Source: Gemmatimonadales bacterium UBA2960
GTDB lineage: Bacteria; Gemmatimonadota; Gemmatimonadetes; Longimicrobiales; Gaopeijiaceae
Assembly: GCA_002348465.1 (NCBI GenBank)
Contig: DEBI01000089.1
Coordinates: forward strand, 6,503-61,004
Direction: 5' to 3'
DNA: 54,502 nucleotides
Shown here piece by piece: positions 25,707 to 35,347 of this stretch (position 1 is the stretch's first letter; the number at the start of each line of letters is the position of its first letter). The notes beneath the pieces are model-generated. The model ran no database searches, was not told where the DNA came from, and saw only the letters and a list, made by a program, of their open reading frames with translations. Made by a program: the position numbers and the translations under genes.

Positions 25707-26477
25707 ATGATTCTGAATCGCATTCATTCTCGGCTGCTGCCACTGGCACTATTTGGTGTTTCCATCGCTGCTGTGATTGCGGTCTCCCCGTGTTCCGCAA
25801 TCGCACAATCGCTTCAAGGATCGCGGTCGTCCATGGATCGTCAGGTCCAGATGGCGCGACAACATGACTACACGTTTATCGATACCCCTGAGCGTGTGCG
25901 TTTTTTTGTAGATCAAGGGTGGTTAGTCCGGATTGAGTCAACTCGTGACTTTATTGTGAAGAACGATGTGCGCTATCCGTTCGCTCGTCCTGAAGTTCGG
26001 CTCTTTGCCGAGCGCCTTGGAGCCCAGTACCGGCGGGCGTGTGGAGAGCAGCTTGTTATCACGAGCCTGACGCGTCCAACCACAAGACAGCCTCGTAATG
26101 CATCCGATAGGTCGGTGCACCCGACCGGAATGGCGCTAGACCTGAGATACAGTTGGAACCGTGCTTGTCGTGAATGGTTGCAGGGGGTCCTTTCGAGTCT
26201 AGAGAGACAGGGGGTGCTTGAGGCAACCCTAGAGCGTAGTCCACGCCACTACCACGTCGCACTCTTCCCCCGGCCCTACGCCGACTATGTAACTTCCTTG
26301 CTGGCTCGAGGGGTGGGTGAACCGGATATGCTGGAATACAGAGTGCGGCGAGGCGACTCTTTGTGGACCATTGCCCGAGCGCACGACACTACGGTCGATG
26401 AACTTCGGGATAGGAATGGGATTCGAGGCAGCCGTATTTACATTGGTCAGGTCATCGACGTCCCTCAAGGCGGTTGA
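25707..26477 (+). CDS. Exported LAS-type peptidase-like protein with C-terminal LysM domain (DUF5715-like)
   Basis: Likely periplasmic cell-wall protein of 256 residues. A signal peptide covers about residues 1-33 (cleavage near SAIA|QS). The central region (about 55-190) resembles D-Ala-D-Ala carboxypeptidase or VanY folds: SVHPTGMALDLRYS supplies a His and Asp spaced as zinc ligands, and RHYHVALF a third His. Residues about 208-254 are a LysM repeat (YRVRRGDSLWTIARAHDTT, ending YIGQVIDVP) that binds peptidoglycan. Peptidase activity is inferred from the motif pattern. Its stop overlaps the TTG of the next gene (TTGA). Confidence 0.8.
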   Translation: MILNRIHSRLLPLALFGVSIAAVIAVSPCSAIAQSLQGSRSSMDRQVQMARQHDYTFIDTPERVRFFVDQGWLVRIESTRDFIVKNDVRYPFARPEVRLFAERLGAQYRRACGEQLVITSLTRPTTRQPRNASDRSVHPTGMALDLRYSWNRACREWLQGVLSSLERQGVLEATLERSPRHYHVALFPRPYADYVTSLLARGVGEPDMLEYRVRRGDSLWTIARAHDTTVDELRDRNGIRGSRIYIGQVIDVPQGG

Positions 26478-27097
26478 GCCTGGTCACAGAGGTCCTGACT
26501 CCAGGTGAACTCCTAGAGCTAGAGCGCTACGAGCTGATCACGTCGCTCGTGGTGCCTCGTCCGATTGGATGGTTGTCGACCAGAAGCGCAGATGGCGTTC
26601 CAAACCTTGCACCTTACAGCTTTTTCAATGTGCTATCTGTCCACCCGATGTTGGTGGGGGTCTCGATTGGCCAGAAGAAGTCGGGGATGAAAGACTCGCT
26701 CGCGAACATCAGAGAGCTTGGTGCTTTTTGTTTGAATATCGTGTCTAAAGAATTAATTGAGCAGATGAACGATTCATCAGCCAGCGTGCCGCCCGAGGTC
26801 GATGAGTTCGCGCTTGTCGGGCTAACTCCGGTTGATTCCGATCGTGTGGCCGCCCCTTTTGTTTCTGAGTGTAAGGCAGTGCTGGAGTGCGAAGTTACCC
26901 AAGAGGTCGGGTTGAGTGGATACAATACGTTGGTCGTTGGTGAAGTCGTCGGTATCCGACTAGACTCTTCGCTTCGGAAAAAACGAGGGACGAGCATTAT
27001 TTTTTCGGAGGATCTTAACCCGGTCGGAAGAATGGGTGGGTCAGGATATTCGATCGTGGATGAAGTATGTCGATTGGTTCGGCCAGATTCTCGCTGA
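26474..27097 (+). CDS. Flavin reductase-like FMN-binding protein
   Basis: A 207-residue split-barrel protein of the flavin reductase-like (DIM6/NTAB) family. Landmarks are VVPRPIGWLSTRSADGVPNLAPYSFFNVLS near the N-terminus (given here in parts: PRPIGWLST and NLAPYSFFN), HPMLVGVSIG, KDSLANIRE and FCLNIVSKELIEQMN. Members bind FMN and reduce flavins or act as partner reductases; the substrate is unknown. The TTG start overlaps the previous stop by four bases and has AAGG just upstream, so the two genes are coupled, though no shared pathway is obvious. Confidence 0.85.
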   Translation: MSLVTEVLTPGELLELERYELITSLVVPRPIGWLSTRSADGVPNLAPYSFFNVLSVHPMLVGVSIGQKKSGMKDSLANIRELGAFCLNIVSKELIEQMNDSSASVPPEVDEFALVGLTPVDSDRVAAPFVSECKAVLECEVTQEVGLSGYNTLVVGEVVGIRLDSSLRKKRGTSIIFSEDLNPVGRMGGSGYSIVDEVCRLVRPDSR

Positions 27098-27171
27098 GAC
27101 CACGCAAAGGGTTTCCCATCGGATTACCTTTTCAGCTTTAGTTGGTTGAACCGTCAATAGAGTCCTGAAAG

Positions 27172-28008
27172 ATGAATTTTCCCAAGAGCGCTGGACCACG
27201 GGATCTCGACGGCGACTTGGCGTGGGATCGAGTTCGACTCTCGGTTGTCATCCCGGTATATAATGAAGTCCAAACTGTAGAAACACTTCTAAGCCGGGTG
27301 CGGGATGTGCCCCTCTGGCTGGAAGTCATAGTCGTCGACGATGGGTCGACTGACGGGACGAGTGAGTTGTTAGCCAGGTTAGAAGGCGACCTCATCGATC
27401 GGTTGATAAGTAAAAAAGTGAATCAGGGAAAGGGTGCTGCTTTACGCACCGGATTTAAGCATGCCACCGGGGACGTGGTGGTTGTCCAGGATGCGGATAT
27501 GGAGTACGACCCTCATGAGTTCCCGAGGCTGCTTCAGCCTATCCTCTCCGGTAAGGCTGACGCGGTCTACGGATCACGTTTCTTGGGTGGTCCGCACAGA
27601 GTCCTGTTCTTCTGGCATTCTGTCGGAAACCGTTTCCTGACCCTGCTCTCAAATATGTTTACCGACCTGAACCTGACTGACATGGAAACGTGCTACAAAA
27701 TGGTTCGGCGGGAGCTACTAGATGAGTTGCCCCTGTCTGCAAATCGGTTTGGGATTGAGCCGGAAATTACGGCAAGGCTAGCACAGGCCGGTGCTCGCAT
27801 TTACGAACTCCCGATCAGTTACCATGGTCGCTCGTATGCTGAGGGCAAGAAGATTGGGTGGAAAGATGGAATCTCAGCACTTGGATGCATCGTCAAATAC
27901 AATCTATTCAGTCAAAAAGCTAAGTTATGGGCTCGTCCGTCGATTGCGCTCTGGGACAGTGAAGAGAGATTCAGCTCGAAGCTGAACGATAGCGGTCAGG
28001 TGCCTTGA
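27172..28008 (+). CDS. Glycosyltransferase family 2, polyprenyl-phosphate/dolichol-phosphate mannosyltransferase-like
   Basis: GT-A-fold glycosyltransferase of 278 residues. It has LSVVIPVYNEVQTVETLL, VIVVDDGSTDGT (nucleotide-binding Asp residues), VNQGKGAALRTGF, and VVVQDADMEYDP with the metal-binding DAD. The segment SNMFTDLNLTDMETCYKMVRR is typical of enzymes that load a sugar onto a polyprenyl phosphate. There is no hydrophobic C-terminal pair of membrane helices, so it probably acts at the cytosolic face. The ATG at 27172 follows GAAAG. Sugar and acceptor are unknown. It stands upstream of a pilin gene, but no glycan locus surrounds it. Confidence 0.88.
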   Translation: MNFPKSAGPRDLDGDLAWDRVRLSVVIPVYNEVQTVETLLSRVRDVPLWLEVIVVDDGSTDGTSELLARLEGDLIDRLISKKVNQGKGAALRTGFKHATGDVVVVQDADMEYDPHEFPRLLQPILSGKADAVYGSRFLGGPHRVLFFWHSVGNRFLTLLSNMFTDLNLTDMETCYKMVRRELLDELPLSANRFGIEPEITARLAQAGARIYELPISYHGRSYAEGKKIGWKDGISALGCIVKYNLFSQKAKLWARPSIALWDSEERFSSKLNDSGQVP

Positions 28009-28184
28009 AGTGATTCGATTTCGGGTGAATGCTTTACACTGATTTATAGATGGGTCAGGAGGTGGGTTCACAGCTCGTTTTGGCTTGTCGGTTCTTTCCG
28101 GGTTGTGCCAAGTTAGTAGACTTGCTGGTCAAATCAGATTTCGTTTCTGCGAGGACCCGAGTCAGAAAACATCTCGTTTGGATT

Positions 28185-28583
28185 ATGAAAATGCAGCAAA
28201 GAAAAGGCTTCACTGTTGTCGAGCTCCTTATCGTAGCTGTCATCATTGCGATTATAGCCGCAATTGTGATTCCGAAATTCAGTGCCATTCGCGAGAGGGC
28301 ATATTTCGCAGCGATGAAGGCTGACCTCGAGCATTTGTCGAGTCGACAGCAGACGTATTTGGAGGACCACTATTCATATACGAACGATCTGGAAGAGCTT
28401 TCCCTCGCGAGCTCTCATGGGGTGATACTAGCGATAACTGCGTCCAGCTCCGGATGGAGTGCTGTGGCAACCCATTCTGAGCTTGGAAAGGAAGAGGGTT
28501 GTGCCATCTTCGGAGGTGCAGGGCTTCCCCCTACTGAACCGGTCACTCCAACCCAAAAGGAAGAGGTTGTCTGCACTCGCTGA
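28185..28583 (+). CDS. Type IV pilin-like protein
   Basis: About 132 residues with a class III signal: a short basic leader (MKMQQRKG) cut by prepilin peptidase before Phe, then FTVVELLIVAVIIAIIAAIV, the hydrophobic helix with the conserved Glu at mature position 5. The globular part is small, with a two-cysteine C-terminal region (GCAIFGG and VVCTR) that could form the usual D-loop disulfide. The frame is open 45 codons upstream, but only the ATG at 28185 (or at 28191) gives a proper leader. It may be a major or minor pilin or a type II secretion pseudopilin. No assembly genes are nearby. Confidence 0.88.
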   Translation: MKMQQRKGFTVVELLIVAVIIAIIAAIVIPKFSAIRERAYFAAMKADLEHLSSRQQTYLEDHYSYTNDLEELSLASSHGVILAITASSSGWSAVATHSELGKEEGCAIFGGAGLPPTEPVTPTQKEEVVCTR

Positions 28584-28706
28584 CGTTAAGAACACTTCTT
28601 GGGTCACACACAGTCAGTCTAAGAGATGCCAAATCCGACCCAGGCGAGATTCTCTAATTGCGTTCGTTCACGTAACGACTGATCTGGGTTCAAAGGTCAA
28701 TAAACA

Positions 28707-29912
28707 ATGATCTGTCTACGTTTTCACACAGCCGGAGAATCGCACGGTAAAGCGCTGACAGCGCTATTGGAGGGTGTTCCTTCTGGCCTAGGTCTCGATG
28801 TAGCGCGCGACGTAGATCCGGAACTCGCGCGGCGCCAAAGAGGGTACGGCCGAGGCCGCCGGATGCAGATTGAAAAAGATCAAGTGGAACTTCTAAGTGG
28901 AGTCCGACTCGGTGAAACGTTGGGCTCACCGATCTCGATGGTTATTCGAAATCGAGACTGGGAAAACTGGACCACGGCGATGGCCCACGAAGCGCCACCC
29001 AAAGACGTGAATCCGAAATCGCTCAAACCTCACTATCTGCCACGACCTGGCCATGCGGACCTTGCTGGCGCCTTCAAATATGATCGCCGTGACGTAAGAG
29101 ACATCCTTGAGCGAGCAAGCGCTCGTGAGACAGCTGCGCGGGTAGCATGCGGCGCGGTGGCCAAGCGGCTTCTGCTAGAGCTTGGTATCTCGGTTCAAAG
29201 TCATGTCCGCGCAATTGGATCGGTTGCTGTCGATCTTACTGATCTCCCAGCCGATCTCAATGCGGTGGCAGATGAGGATCCCGTACGATGTCTAGATCGC
29301 AAGGCGTCAGCCCTAATGTGCAAAGAGATCGACGAGGCTAAGGATAGAGGAGATACACTCGGAGGAATCTTCGAGGTCGTGGTGCGTGGACTTCCTGTCG
29401 GCCTTGGTTCTTACGTGTCATGGGATAGAAGGCTCGATGGCAGGCTCGCAGCGGCTGTTATGTCGATACAGGCCGTTAAGGGTGTCGATTTGGGAATGGG
29501 ATTTGAGGCTGCAAGTCGACCGGGATCCGAAGTACATGACCCAATCGTTCTAGCTGAAGACCAGACCCGGTCTGGTGGCATTGGCCGGGCATCGAATCGT
29601 GCCGGGGGGCTAGAAGGAGGTGTCACGACAGGTCAACCGATCCTAGTACGAGGTGGGATGAAGCCCATTTCTACGCTGCGCAAGCGCCTTCCCAGTGTGG
29701 ACTTGCGAGATGGGTCAGAGGGTGATGCGGCAGTGGAGCGCAGCGACGTGTGTGCCGTTCCCGCCGCCGGGGTGGTTGGAGAGGCGATGGTGGCACTTGT
29801 CATAGCGGATGCGGTTCTCGAAAAGTTTGGCGGTGATTCAGTAAGAGAGCTGCGAAGAAACTTTGACGGGTATATCACGTACTTGGCGGAACGAGGTTTC
29901 GGGGAGCGTTGA
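28707..29912 (+). CDS. aroC: Chorismate synthase
   Basis: Last step of the shikimate pathway: converts EPSP to chorismate with reduced FMN. The 401 residues contain the three family signatures: GESHGKALTALLEGVPSGL near the N-terminus, the KYDRRDVRDILERASARETA region in the middle (FKYDRRDVRD then RASARETAARVA), and the C-terminal RSDVCAVPAAGVVGEAM. Conserved RQRGYGRGRRMQIEKD is present. The ATG at 28707 has AAAGG ten bases upstream. It starts a long operon: its stop overlaps the TTG of aroK (TTGA), pairing two shikimate-pathway enzymes. Confidence 0.97.
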   Translation: MICLRFHTAGESHGKALTALLEGVPSGLGLDVARDVDPELARRQRGYGRGRRMQIEKDQVELLSGVRLGETLGSPISMVIRNRDWENWTTAMAHEAPPKDVNPKSLKPHYLPRPGHADLAGAFKYDRRDVRDILERASARETAARVACGAVAKRLLLELGISVQSHVRAIGSVAVDLTDLPADLNAVADEDPVRCLDRKASALMCKEIDEAKDRGDTLGGIFEVVVRGLPVGLGSYVSWDRRLDGRLAAAVMSIQAVKGVDLGMGFEAASRPGSEVHDPIVLAEDQTRSGGIGRASNRAGGLEGGVTTGQPILVRGGMKPISTLRKRLPSVDLRDGSEGDAAVERSDVCAVPAAGVVGEAMVALVIADAVLEKFGGDSVRELRRNFDGYITYLAERGFGER

Positions 29913-30454
29913 CCGAGTCTGCAGTGCGCCGGGTCGTCCTTGTCGGTTTCATGGGGGCTGGCAAGACATCGGTTGGGAGAGCGCTCGCAGCCCAGCTTGG
30001 GTGGCGTTTTTTCGACCTAGACCACGAGATTGTCAGTCGCTCGGGCAGATCCATAAGAGACTGGTTTTCGGACCCGGGCGAGAGTGCCTTTAGACGGGAA
30101 GAAGGATCTGTCGCACAGGAATTACTGAGCGAAGACGAGATTGTGTTGGCGACTGGAGGAGGATGGGCCACTGAGCGAGGTCGCCTGTCTCGGTTGGATG
30201 CGAGCACTCTATCTATATGGCTTGAAGTCGATGCAGAGGAGTCACTTCGACGCGTGGGGCGTGACGTTACCGAACGCCCCCTTATGTCCAGAGACATGGG
30301 GGTTCAGACTGCACGAGGACTTCTCGAATCGCGGCGAACCGCTTACGCTCTAGCGTCACTCAGAGTAGACACGAACGGCAAGTCAGTAGAAGATGTCACG
30401 TCGCATATCATCGAAATCCTTGAGCTCTCAGTAGTAAAAACCGAACCCCAATGA
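29909..30454 (+). CDS. aroK: Shikimate kinase
   Basis: Phosphorylates shikimate with ATP, two steps before chorismate. The 181-residue P-loop kinase shows Walker A in GFMGAGKTSVG, the substrate-binding DLDHEIVSRSGRSI, an FRREE motif, the GGG turn in LATGGGWA (usual shikimate motif), and the lid Arg in RDVTERPLM. The TTG start overlaps the aroC stop and has GGGGAG just upstream. The stop overlaps the topA start (ATGA). Length is normal. Confidence 0.95.
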   Translation: MTESAVRRVVLVGFMGAGKTSVGRALAAQLGWRFFDLDHEIVSRSGRSIRDWFSDPGESAFRREEGSVAQELLSEDEIVLATGGGWATERGRLSRLDASTLSIWLEVDAEESLRRVGRDVTERPLMSRDMGVQTARGLLESRRTAYALASLRVDTNGKSVEDVTSHIIEILELSVVKTEPQ

Positions 30455-32997
30455 GCGCAAAACACCTCGTCATCGTAGAGTCTCCGGCTAAGGCCAAAAG
30501 TATCGAACGATACTTGGGTAGCGATTACCAAGTTGAAGCGACAATTGGTCACATCAAGGATCTTCCTCCGAAGAAGCTAGGCGTTGATGTAGAGAACGGG
30601 TTCGAGCCGACGTACGAAATTATTCGAGGCAAGGGGAAAGTGGTTGCCGCCCTAAAGAGGGCGGCGAAGGGCAAGGACTCTGTGATTCTGGCGACCGATC
30701 GGGATCGGGAAGGTGAGATAATCGCGTTTCATGTCGCTGAGGAACTCGGTTACGAGAAGAAGCCTGAGCGTTTTACAAGAATAACCTTTGGTGAGGTCAC
30801 GAAGAGTGCGGTTGGTCAGGCACTTGAGCGCGGTGGCGACCTAGACCACGGCCAGATTGAAGCTCAAAAGACACGGAGGATTCTGGACCGGTTGATTGGT
30901 TTCAAAGTCAGCCCGTTTCTGTGGCGGCCGATTCGACCAGGTCTCTCCGCAGGTCGTGTTCAAAGTGTTGCGCTGCGAATTATTTGTGACCGCGAAGATG
31001 AGATTAGGGCTTTTGTGCAGGATGAATACTGGTCGATCACAGCAAGCCTGCTCAAGGACGGACAACCCTTCGAAGCCAGGCTCCATCACATTGATAACAA
31101 CACAATAGACAGTAAGTCGAAGTTCAAGATCGGTGACGAGGAAAAGGCGAAGACTGTGCTAAATGCTGTGCGGGATCTGCCCTTCGTCGTGACAGAGGTT
31201 CGCAGGCGTGAGCAGAAGAAAAATCCCCCGGCACCGTTCACTACATCTACGATGCAGCAGGCAGCTGCAAAGAGACTTCGCTTCTCGACGAAGCGTACGA
31301 TGTCGAATGCACAGAGGCTCTATGAAGGTCAGGAGATTGGGAGCAGGGGTCAGGTAGGGCTTATCACGTATATGCGAACGGACTCTACGCGTGTCTCTCC
31401 GACCGCTGCGAATCAAGCACGTTCTTGGATAAAAGAGCAGTCAGAGTATGGAGAGAAGTATCTTCCTGCGGCTCCGAGGCTGTATTCGGGGAAGAACAAA
31501 GACGCACAAGACGCGCACGAAGCGGTAAGGCCGACTGATGTGACGATTGTCCCTTCGGAGGCTGCGCGCTACCTCGAGGTAGACCAAGCCAAGTTGTACG
31601 AGATGATATGGCTGAGGTTTGTGGCTAGCCAAATGGAGCCGGCGGTCCACGATATCACCTCAGTAGACTTCGATATGGAAGGCTCTGACGGTCGGGAATA
31701 TCGGTTCAGGTCCTCTGGTTCAATCATGAAGTTTGACGGCTTCACGAAGCTGTACAAGGAAGCGCTTGAGCAGGGCGACCAGAAACCTGTCGGTGATTTA
31801 GAGGCACTGCCAGAGCTTTCTGAGGGTGCGTCTGCGAACGTGACGGCCCTTGAGCCACGGCAGCACTTTACACAGCCACCGCCGCGTTATTCCGAGGCGA
31901 GTCTGGTTAAAGAGCTTGAGAAACAGGGGATTGGACGACCTTCAACGTACGCCTCGATCATTTCGGTGCTTCAAAATGAAAGGCGTCCGTATGTCGAACT
32001 TGAACAGAGGCGTTTTCATCCGACTGATTTGGGCGAGGTCGTTTCAAAACTTGTTGTCAGGGTGCTGCCCGACATCTTTGATGTCGGATACACCCGAGAC
32101 GTTGAACTTGAGTTAGACCAGATCGCAGAAGGCGAGCTCGAATGGCGCGAGCGGCTTGAGGACTTTTACCCCCGGCTTACGAGACGGTTGAAGGAGGGCG
32201 AAGAAAACTCCGACGAGATCATCAAGGAGATCCTCGCCGCGGAAGGCGAGACCTGCGACAAGTGCGGCTCCTCTATGTTGGTTCGCTGGAACCGGTATGG
32301 CCGTTTCTTAGGTTGCTCGGCCTATCCAGACTGCCAGAGCACTCGGTCGCTTGATGGGTTCAACCCCGACGGAGACGAACTCGGTGTGCACCCTGTCGAG
32401 GGCCGTATGATAAAGCTTAAGTACGGTCCGTATGGTCCGTATGTGGAGCTAGCACCTCCGACCGAGGATGAGAAACCTAAACGCGTCAGTGTGCCGAAAG
32501 AGATTGATCATACCTCGGTCGACTTTGATTACGCGGTGAAGTTGCTAGAGCTTCCGCGAACGATCGGTAACGACCCGAAGACAGATAAGATCATTGTGGC
32601 GGCGCTAGGACGTTTTGGGCCGTACGTAAGACGCGGTAAGATTTACGCCAGTCTCAAGGCGAATGACGAGATGTGGACCGTATCGTTGGACGAAGCAGTC
32701 GCCCTCCTGGATGCGAAGCTTCCGCTGAAGGAACTGGGTAAACATCCTGAGAGTGGTGAGGATGTCATCGTGAAGAACGGTCGCTACGGACCGTACGTGA
32801 CCGACGGAACGACCAACGCCAACCTACCCGAAGGTGCAGAGCCGGAAGCTCTCGAATTGGAAGAGGCGGTGAAGATGCTTGCCGAAAAGGCTGCAAAGGG
32901 TGGTGGCCGCCGCCGGGGTTGGAAGAAGAAGCCTGCCGCGAAGAAGGCGACAAAGAAAAAGCCTGCTGATAAAAAGGTGGATGGGTCGGAGGGATGA
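30451..32997 (+). CDS. topA: DNA topoisomerase I (type IA)
   Basis: Relaxes negative supercoils by transient single-strand breaks. The 848 residues begin with the TOPRIM domain (HLVIVESPAKAKSIERYLG, then ATDRDREGE with the metal-binding acidic residues). The active-site tyrosine is in GLITYMRTDSTRVS. A four-cysteine zinc ribbon (CDKCGSSM ... LGCSAYPDC) lies near residue 605, followed by two or three repeats carrying a GRFGPYV/GRYGPYV signature, and a Lys/Ala-rich tail (about 825-848) likely to bind DNA. It overlaps aroK and trmFO by ATGA at each end. Confidence 0.97.
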   Translation: MSAKHLVIVESPAKAKSIERYLGSDYQVEATIGHIKDLPPKKLGVDVENGFEPTYEIIRGKGKVVAALKRAAKGKDSVILATDRDREGEIIAFHVAEELGYEKKPERFTRITFGEVTKSAVGQALERGGDLDHGQIEAQKTRRILDRLIGFKVSPFLWRPIRPGLSAGRVQSVALRIICDREDEIRAFVQDEYWSITASLLKDGQPFEARLHHIDNNTIDSKSKFKIGDEEKAKTVLNAVRDLPFVVTEVRRREQKKNPPAPFTTSTMQQAAAKRLRFSTKRTMSNAQRLYEGQEIGSRGQVGLITYMRTDSTRVSPTAANQARSWIKEQSEYGEKYLPAAPRLYSGKNKDAQDAHEAVRPTDVTIVPSEAARYLEVDQAKLYEMIWLRFVASQMEPAVHDITSVDFDMEGSDGREYRFRSSGSIMKFDGFTKLYKEALEQGDQKPVGDLEALPELSEGASANVTALEPRQHFTQPPPRYSEASLVKELEKQGIGRPSTYASIISVLQNERRPYVELEQRRFHPTDLGEVVSKLVVRVLPDIFDVGYTRDVELELDQIAEGELEWRERLEDFYPRLTRRLKEGEENSDEIIKEILAAEGETCDKCGSSMLVRWNRYGRFLGCSAYPDCQSTRSLDGFNPDGDELGVHPVEGRMIKLKYGPYGPYVELAPPTEDEKPKRVSVPKEIDHTSVDFDYAVKLLELPRTIGNDPKTDKIIVAALGRFGPYVRRGKIYASLKANDEMWTVSLDEAVALLDAKLPLKELGKHPESGEDVIVKNGRYGPYVTDGTTNANLPEGAEPEALELEEAVKMLAEKAAKGGGRRRGWKKKPAAKKATKKKPADKKVDGSEG

Positions 32998-34319
32998 CTT
33001 CCGTGGTGACCGTGGTCGGAGGTGGTTTGGCCGGCTGCGAAGCTGCCCTTCATCTTGCACAGGCGGGGCACAAAGTGCGTCTCATGGAGATGCGGCCTGT
33101 TCGAGAAACCGAGGCCCATCAGACAGAAAACCTAGGTGAGTTGGTATGTACTAACTCTTTCAAAAGTGAGGCTCCAGAGAACGCGCACGGCCAACTAAAG
33201 CGAGAGATGCGGAGTCTAGGATCTGTTCTCTTGCGGTCAGCTGATGCTTCTCGAGTAGCTGCCGGCTCCGCTCTTGCGGTGGATCGGAACCTCTTCGCGC
33301 AGACAATGACGGCCGCGATCAGCGCAGAGTCACGAATAGAGGTGGTTCGCGGTGAATGCCTGAATTTGCCGGAGGGGCCAGCGATCATAGCGACGGGCCC
33401 ACTCACCTCGGGTGCCCTTTACGAGGCGATCGGGAGCGCTTTGGGAGACCGAGGCCTGTCTTTCTTTGACGCGATAGCTCCCATTGTGGAGAGGGAAAGC
33501 TTGAATGACGAGATAGTATTCGAAGCAGGGCGATTCGATGAAGATGCTGATTATATGAATTGCCCGATGACCAAAGAAGAGTATGACGCGTTCATTACCG
33601 CCTTAAAGGCGGGTGAGGCTCATGAAGGGCACGATTGGGACAACGTTCCCTACTTTGAAGGCTGTCTCCCTGTAGAGGTTATGGCTGCACGAGGGAACGA
33701 AACTTTGCGCTTCGGTCCGATGAAACCGATAGGACTTACGGATCCGCGGACAGGAGAGCGGCCTTGGGCGGTGGTGCAGCTGCGTAGAGAAGACCGGGCT
33801 GGGCAGATGTGGAACATGGTTGGATTTCAGACCCGTTTGAAGATTGGAGACCAACGTCGTGTTTTCTCAACGATCCCAGGTCTTGAGAATGCTGATTTTC
33901 TAAGATGGGGTTCAATACACCGAAACAGTTACCTGAATTTTCCGGAGTGTCTCTCAGCGTGGGGTGGTCTCCAGGGTCGGGATGACCTGTTATTTGCTGG
34001 TCAGTTGACGGGTGTAGAAGGCTATACTGAGTCAGCTGCATCGGGGATTCTCGCCGGGATAAACCTGTCCCGTCTCCTCGAAGGAAAGGATCCGGTGCTA
34101 CCGCCACCGACGACTATGATTGGAGGCTTGTATCGATACCTACGTGATGCAGCCCCGGGTCGATTCCAACCTATGAATTCAAACTGGGGACTTGTGGATC
34201 CGCTGCCTAGAAGAGTCAAGAACAAGAAGGAGAAGCGGAAGATCCTTGCTCAGAGAGCTCAGGATGATTTCATAGCCTGGATTAAGGATCACTTTCCGGG
34301 CATGACCGCGTCGGCGTGA
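32994..34319 (+). CDS. trmFO: Folate-dependent tRNA (uracil-54) methyltransferase
   Basis: Makes ribothymidine at position 54 of tRNAs using methylene-THF and FADH2. The 441 residues start with a Rossmann FAD loop (VTVVGGGLAGCEAALHLA), followed by TrmFO hallmarks: MEMRPVRETEAHQT, ELVCTNSFKSEAPENAHG with the catalytic-loop Cys, SALAVDRNLF, and the C-terminal GQLTGVEGYTESAASG. It shares the methylene-THF pool with GcvT and the MTHFR proteins in this window. It is coupled to topA (ATGA) and xerC (GTGA), the same order as topA-gid-codV in Bacillus. Confidence 0.97.
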   Translation: MTSVVTVVGGGLAGCEAALHLAQAGHKVRLMEMRPVRETEAHQTENLGELVCTNSFKSEAPENAHGQLKREMRSLGSVLLRSADASRVAAGSALAVDRNLFAQTMTAAISAESRIEVVRGECLNLPEGPAIIATGPLTSGALYEAIGSALGDRGLSFFDAIAPIVERESLNDEIVFEAGRFDEDADYMNCPMTKEEYDAFITALKAGEAHEGHDWDNVPYFEGCLPVEVMAARGNETLRFGPMKPIGLTDPRTGERPWAVVQLRREDRAGQMWNMVGFQTRLKIGDQRRVFSTIPGLENADFLRWGSIHRNSYLNFPECLSAWGGLQGRDDLLFAGQLTGVEGYTESAASGILAGINLSRLLEGKDPVLPPPTTMIGGLYRYLRDAAPGRFQPMNSNWGLVDPLPRRVKNKKEKRKILAQRAQDDFIAWIKDHFPGMTASA

Positions 34320-35245
34320 AGAATCAAGATTTAGAGCGCCCCGAAGTCGAAGACTTCCTCCGACACTTGGCTGATGAACGTCAACTTGCGGCTAACACAC
34401 TCAAGGCCTACCGCGGCGATCTGAAGGAACTCGAAGAGTTTCTTACCGGATACCTTGGTAAGTCCGATTGGGGTTGGGCCGACCTAGATGTTGACAGGTT
34501 GGCTTTAAGAGCCTTCATGGGCGCGTGTGCCCGGCGGGGACTCGCCAAAAGGAGCATCGCCCGGAAGCTGACTTCGGCAAGGACATTCTTTTCTTTCTTA
34601 CATCTGGAGGAGCGAATTCCGTCGAATCCGGGTCAGACGATAAGGGCACCGAAGCTAGAGCGCAGACTGCCTGGGCACCTTTCACGTGCAGATGTGGATG
34701 CCGTCTTCGAATACGCCGAGCTTCAAGCGAAAGACAACACGCTTGTTGGCACGAGGATGCTCGTGATCATGGAATTGCTATACGGTAGTGGGTTGAGGCT
34801 GTCGGAACTCCACGAGTTGGGTGTCGATCAGATAGATCAGACTGCAAAGCAGATGCGTGTGACTGGGAAAGGAGCGAAGGAGCGGATCGTGCCGGTGACC
34901 GACGCTGCCTTAAGGGCCATCGAACGCTACAAGCCTAGAAGGAATGATGTGATCCGATCTCCAGAAGCAGCCCTGCTCGTAAATATCCGTGGTGGTCGCT
35001 TGTCTCGTAGGTCGATCCAGTCGGTCGCTCGCGAGTGTCTTGAGCAGGCCGCAGGATCTAGAGGATTATCTACGCACGCTTTGCGCCACTCATTTGCGAC
35101 GCACCTCCTGGAGGCCGGAGCTGATCTGCTAGCTGTCAAAGAACTCCTAGGGCATGTATCGCTTTCGACAACTCAGATCTACACGCACACCAGTAAGGAA
35201 CGCCTCCTCCGAGTCTATCGGACAGCGCACCCTCGTTCGGACTGA
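34316..35245 (+). CDS. xerC: Tyrosine recombinase XerC/XerD
   Basis: Resolves chromosome dimers at dif with a partner recombinase. The 309 residues have a SAM-like core-binding domain (about 1-105) and the catalytic domain with a full set of residues: R161 (GSGLRLSEL), K185 (VTGKGAKE), H254 and R257 (HALRH), H280 (LLGHVSLSTTQ) and nucleophile Y289 (IYTH). The XerC name rests on its position between trmFO and hslV, as for codV in Bacillus; XerD is not excluded by sequence. The GTG start overlaps the trmFO stop. A 102-base gap follows, with a GCGTTTG/CAAACGC inverted repeat at 35288-35324. Confidence 0.92.
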   Translation: MKNQDLERPEVEDFLRHLADERQLAANTLKAYRGDLKELEEFLTGYLGKSDWGWADLDVDRLALRAFMGACARRGLAKRSIARKLTSARTFFSFLHLEERIPSNPGQTIRAPKLERRLPGHLSRADVDAVFEYAELQAKDNTLVGTRMLVIMELLYGSGLRLSELHELGVDQIDQTAKQMRVTGKGAKERIVPVTDAALRAIERYKPRRNDVIRSPEAALLVNIRGGRLSRRSIQSVARECLEQAAGSRGLSTHALRHSFATHLLEAGADLLAVKELLGHVSLSTTQIYTHTSKERLLRVYRTAHPRSD

Positions 35246-35347
35246 TGTATGCCATATAGGCAGTCTCTGCGTTAGATTCTTTGCCCCGCGTTTGCACACC
35301 GCGCGATTTTTGATACACAAACGCCCATTTCTTCCTGTGTGGAGCCC

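Noticed and set aside
28050..28184. Upstream extension of the pilin frame
   Set aside because: A prepilin leader is short and basic; only the ATG at 28185 or 28191 gives one.
28009..28184. Sigma-54 promoter for the pilin gene
   Set aside because: A TGGCAC-like element exists only on the opposite strand and lacks the TTGC half at proper spacing.
35288..35324. GCGTTTG/CAAACGC inverted repeat before hslV as a terminator
   Set aside because: The T-run lies inside the loop rather than after the stem, and the genes on either side are a conserved co-oriented set; its role is unclear.
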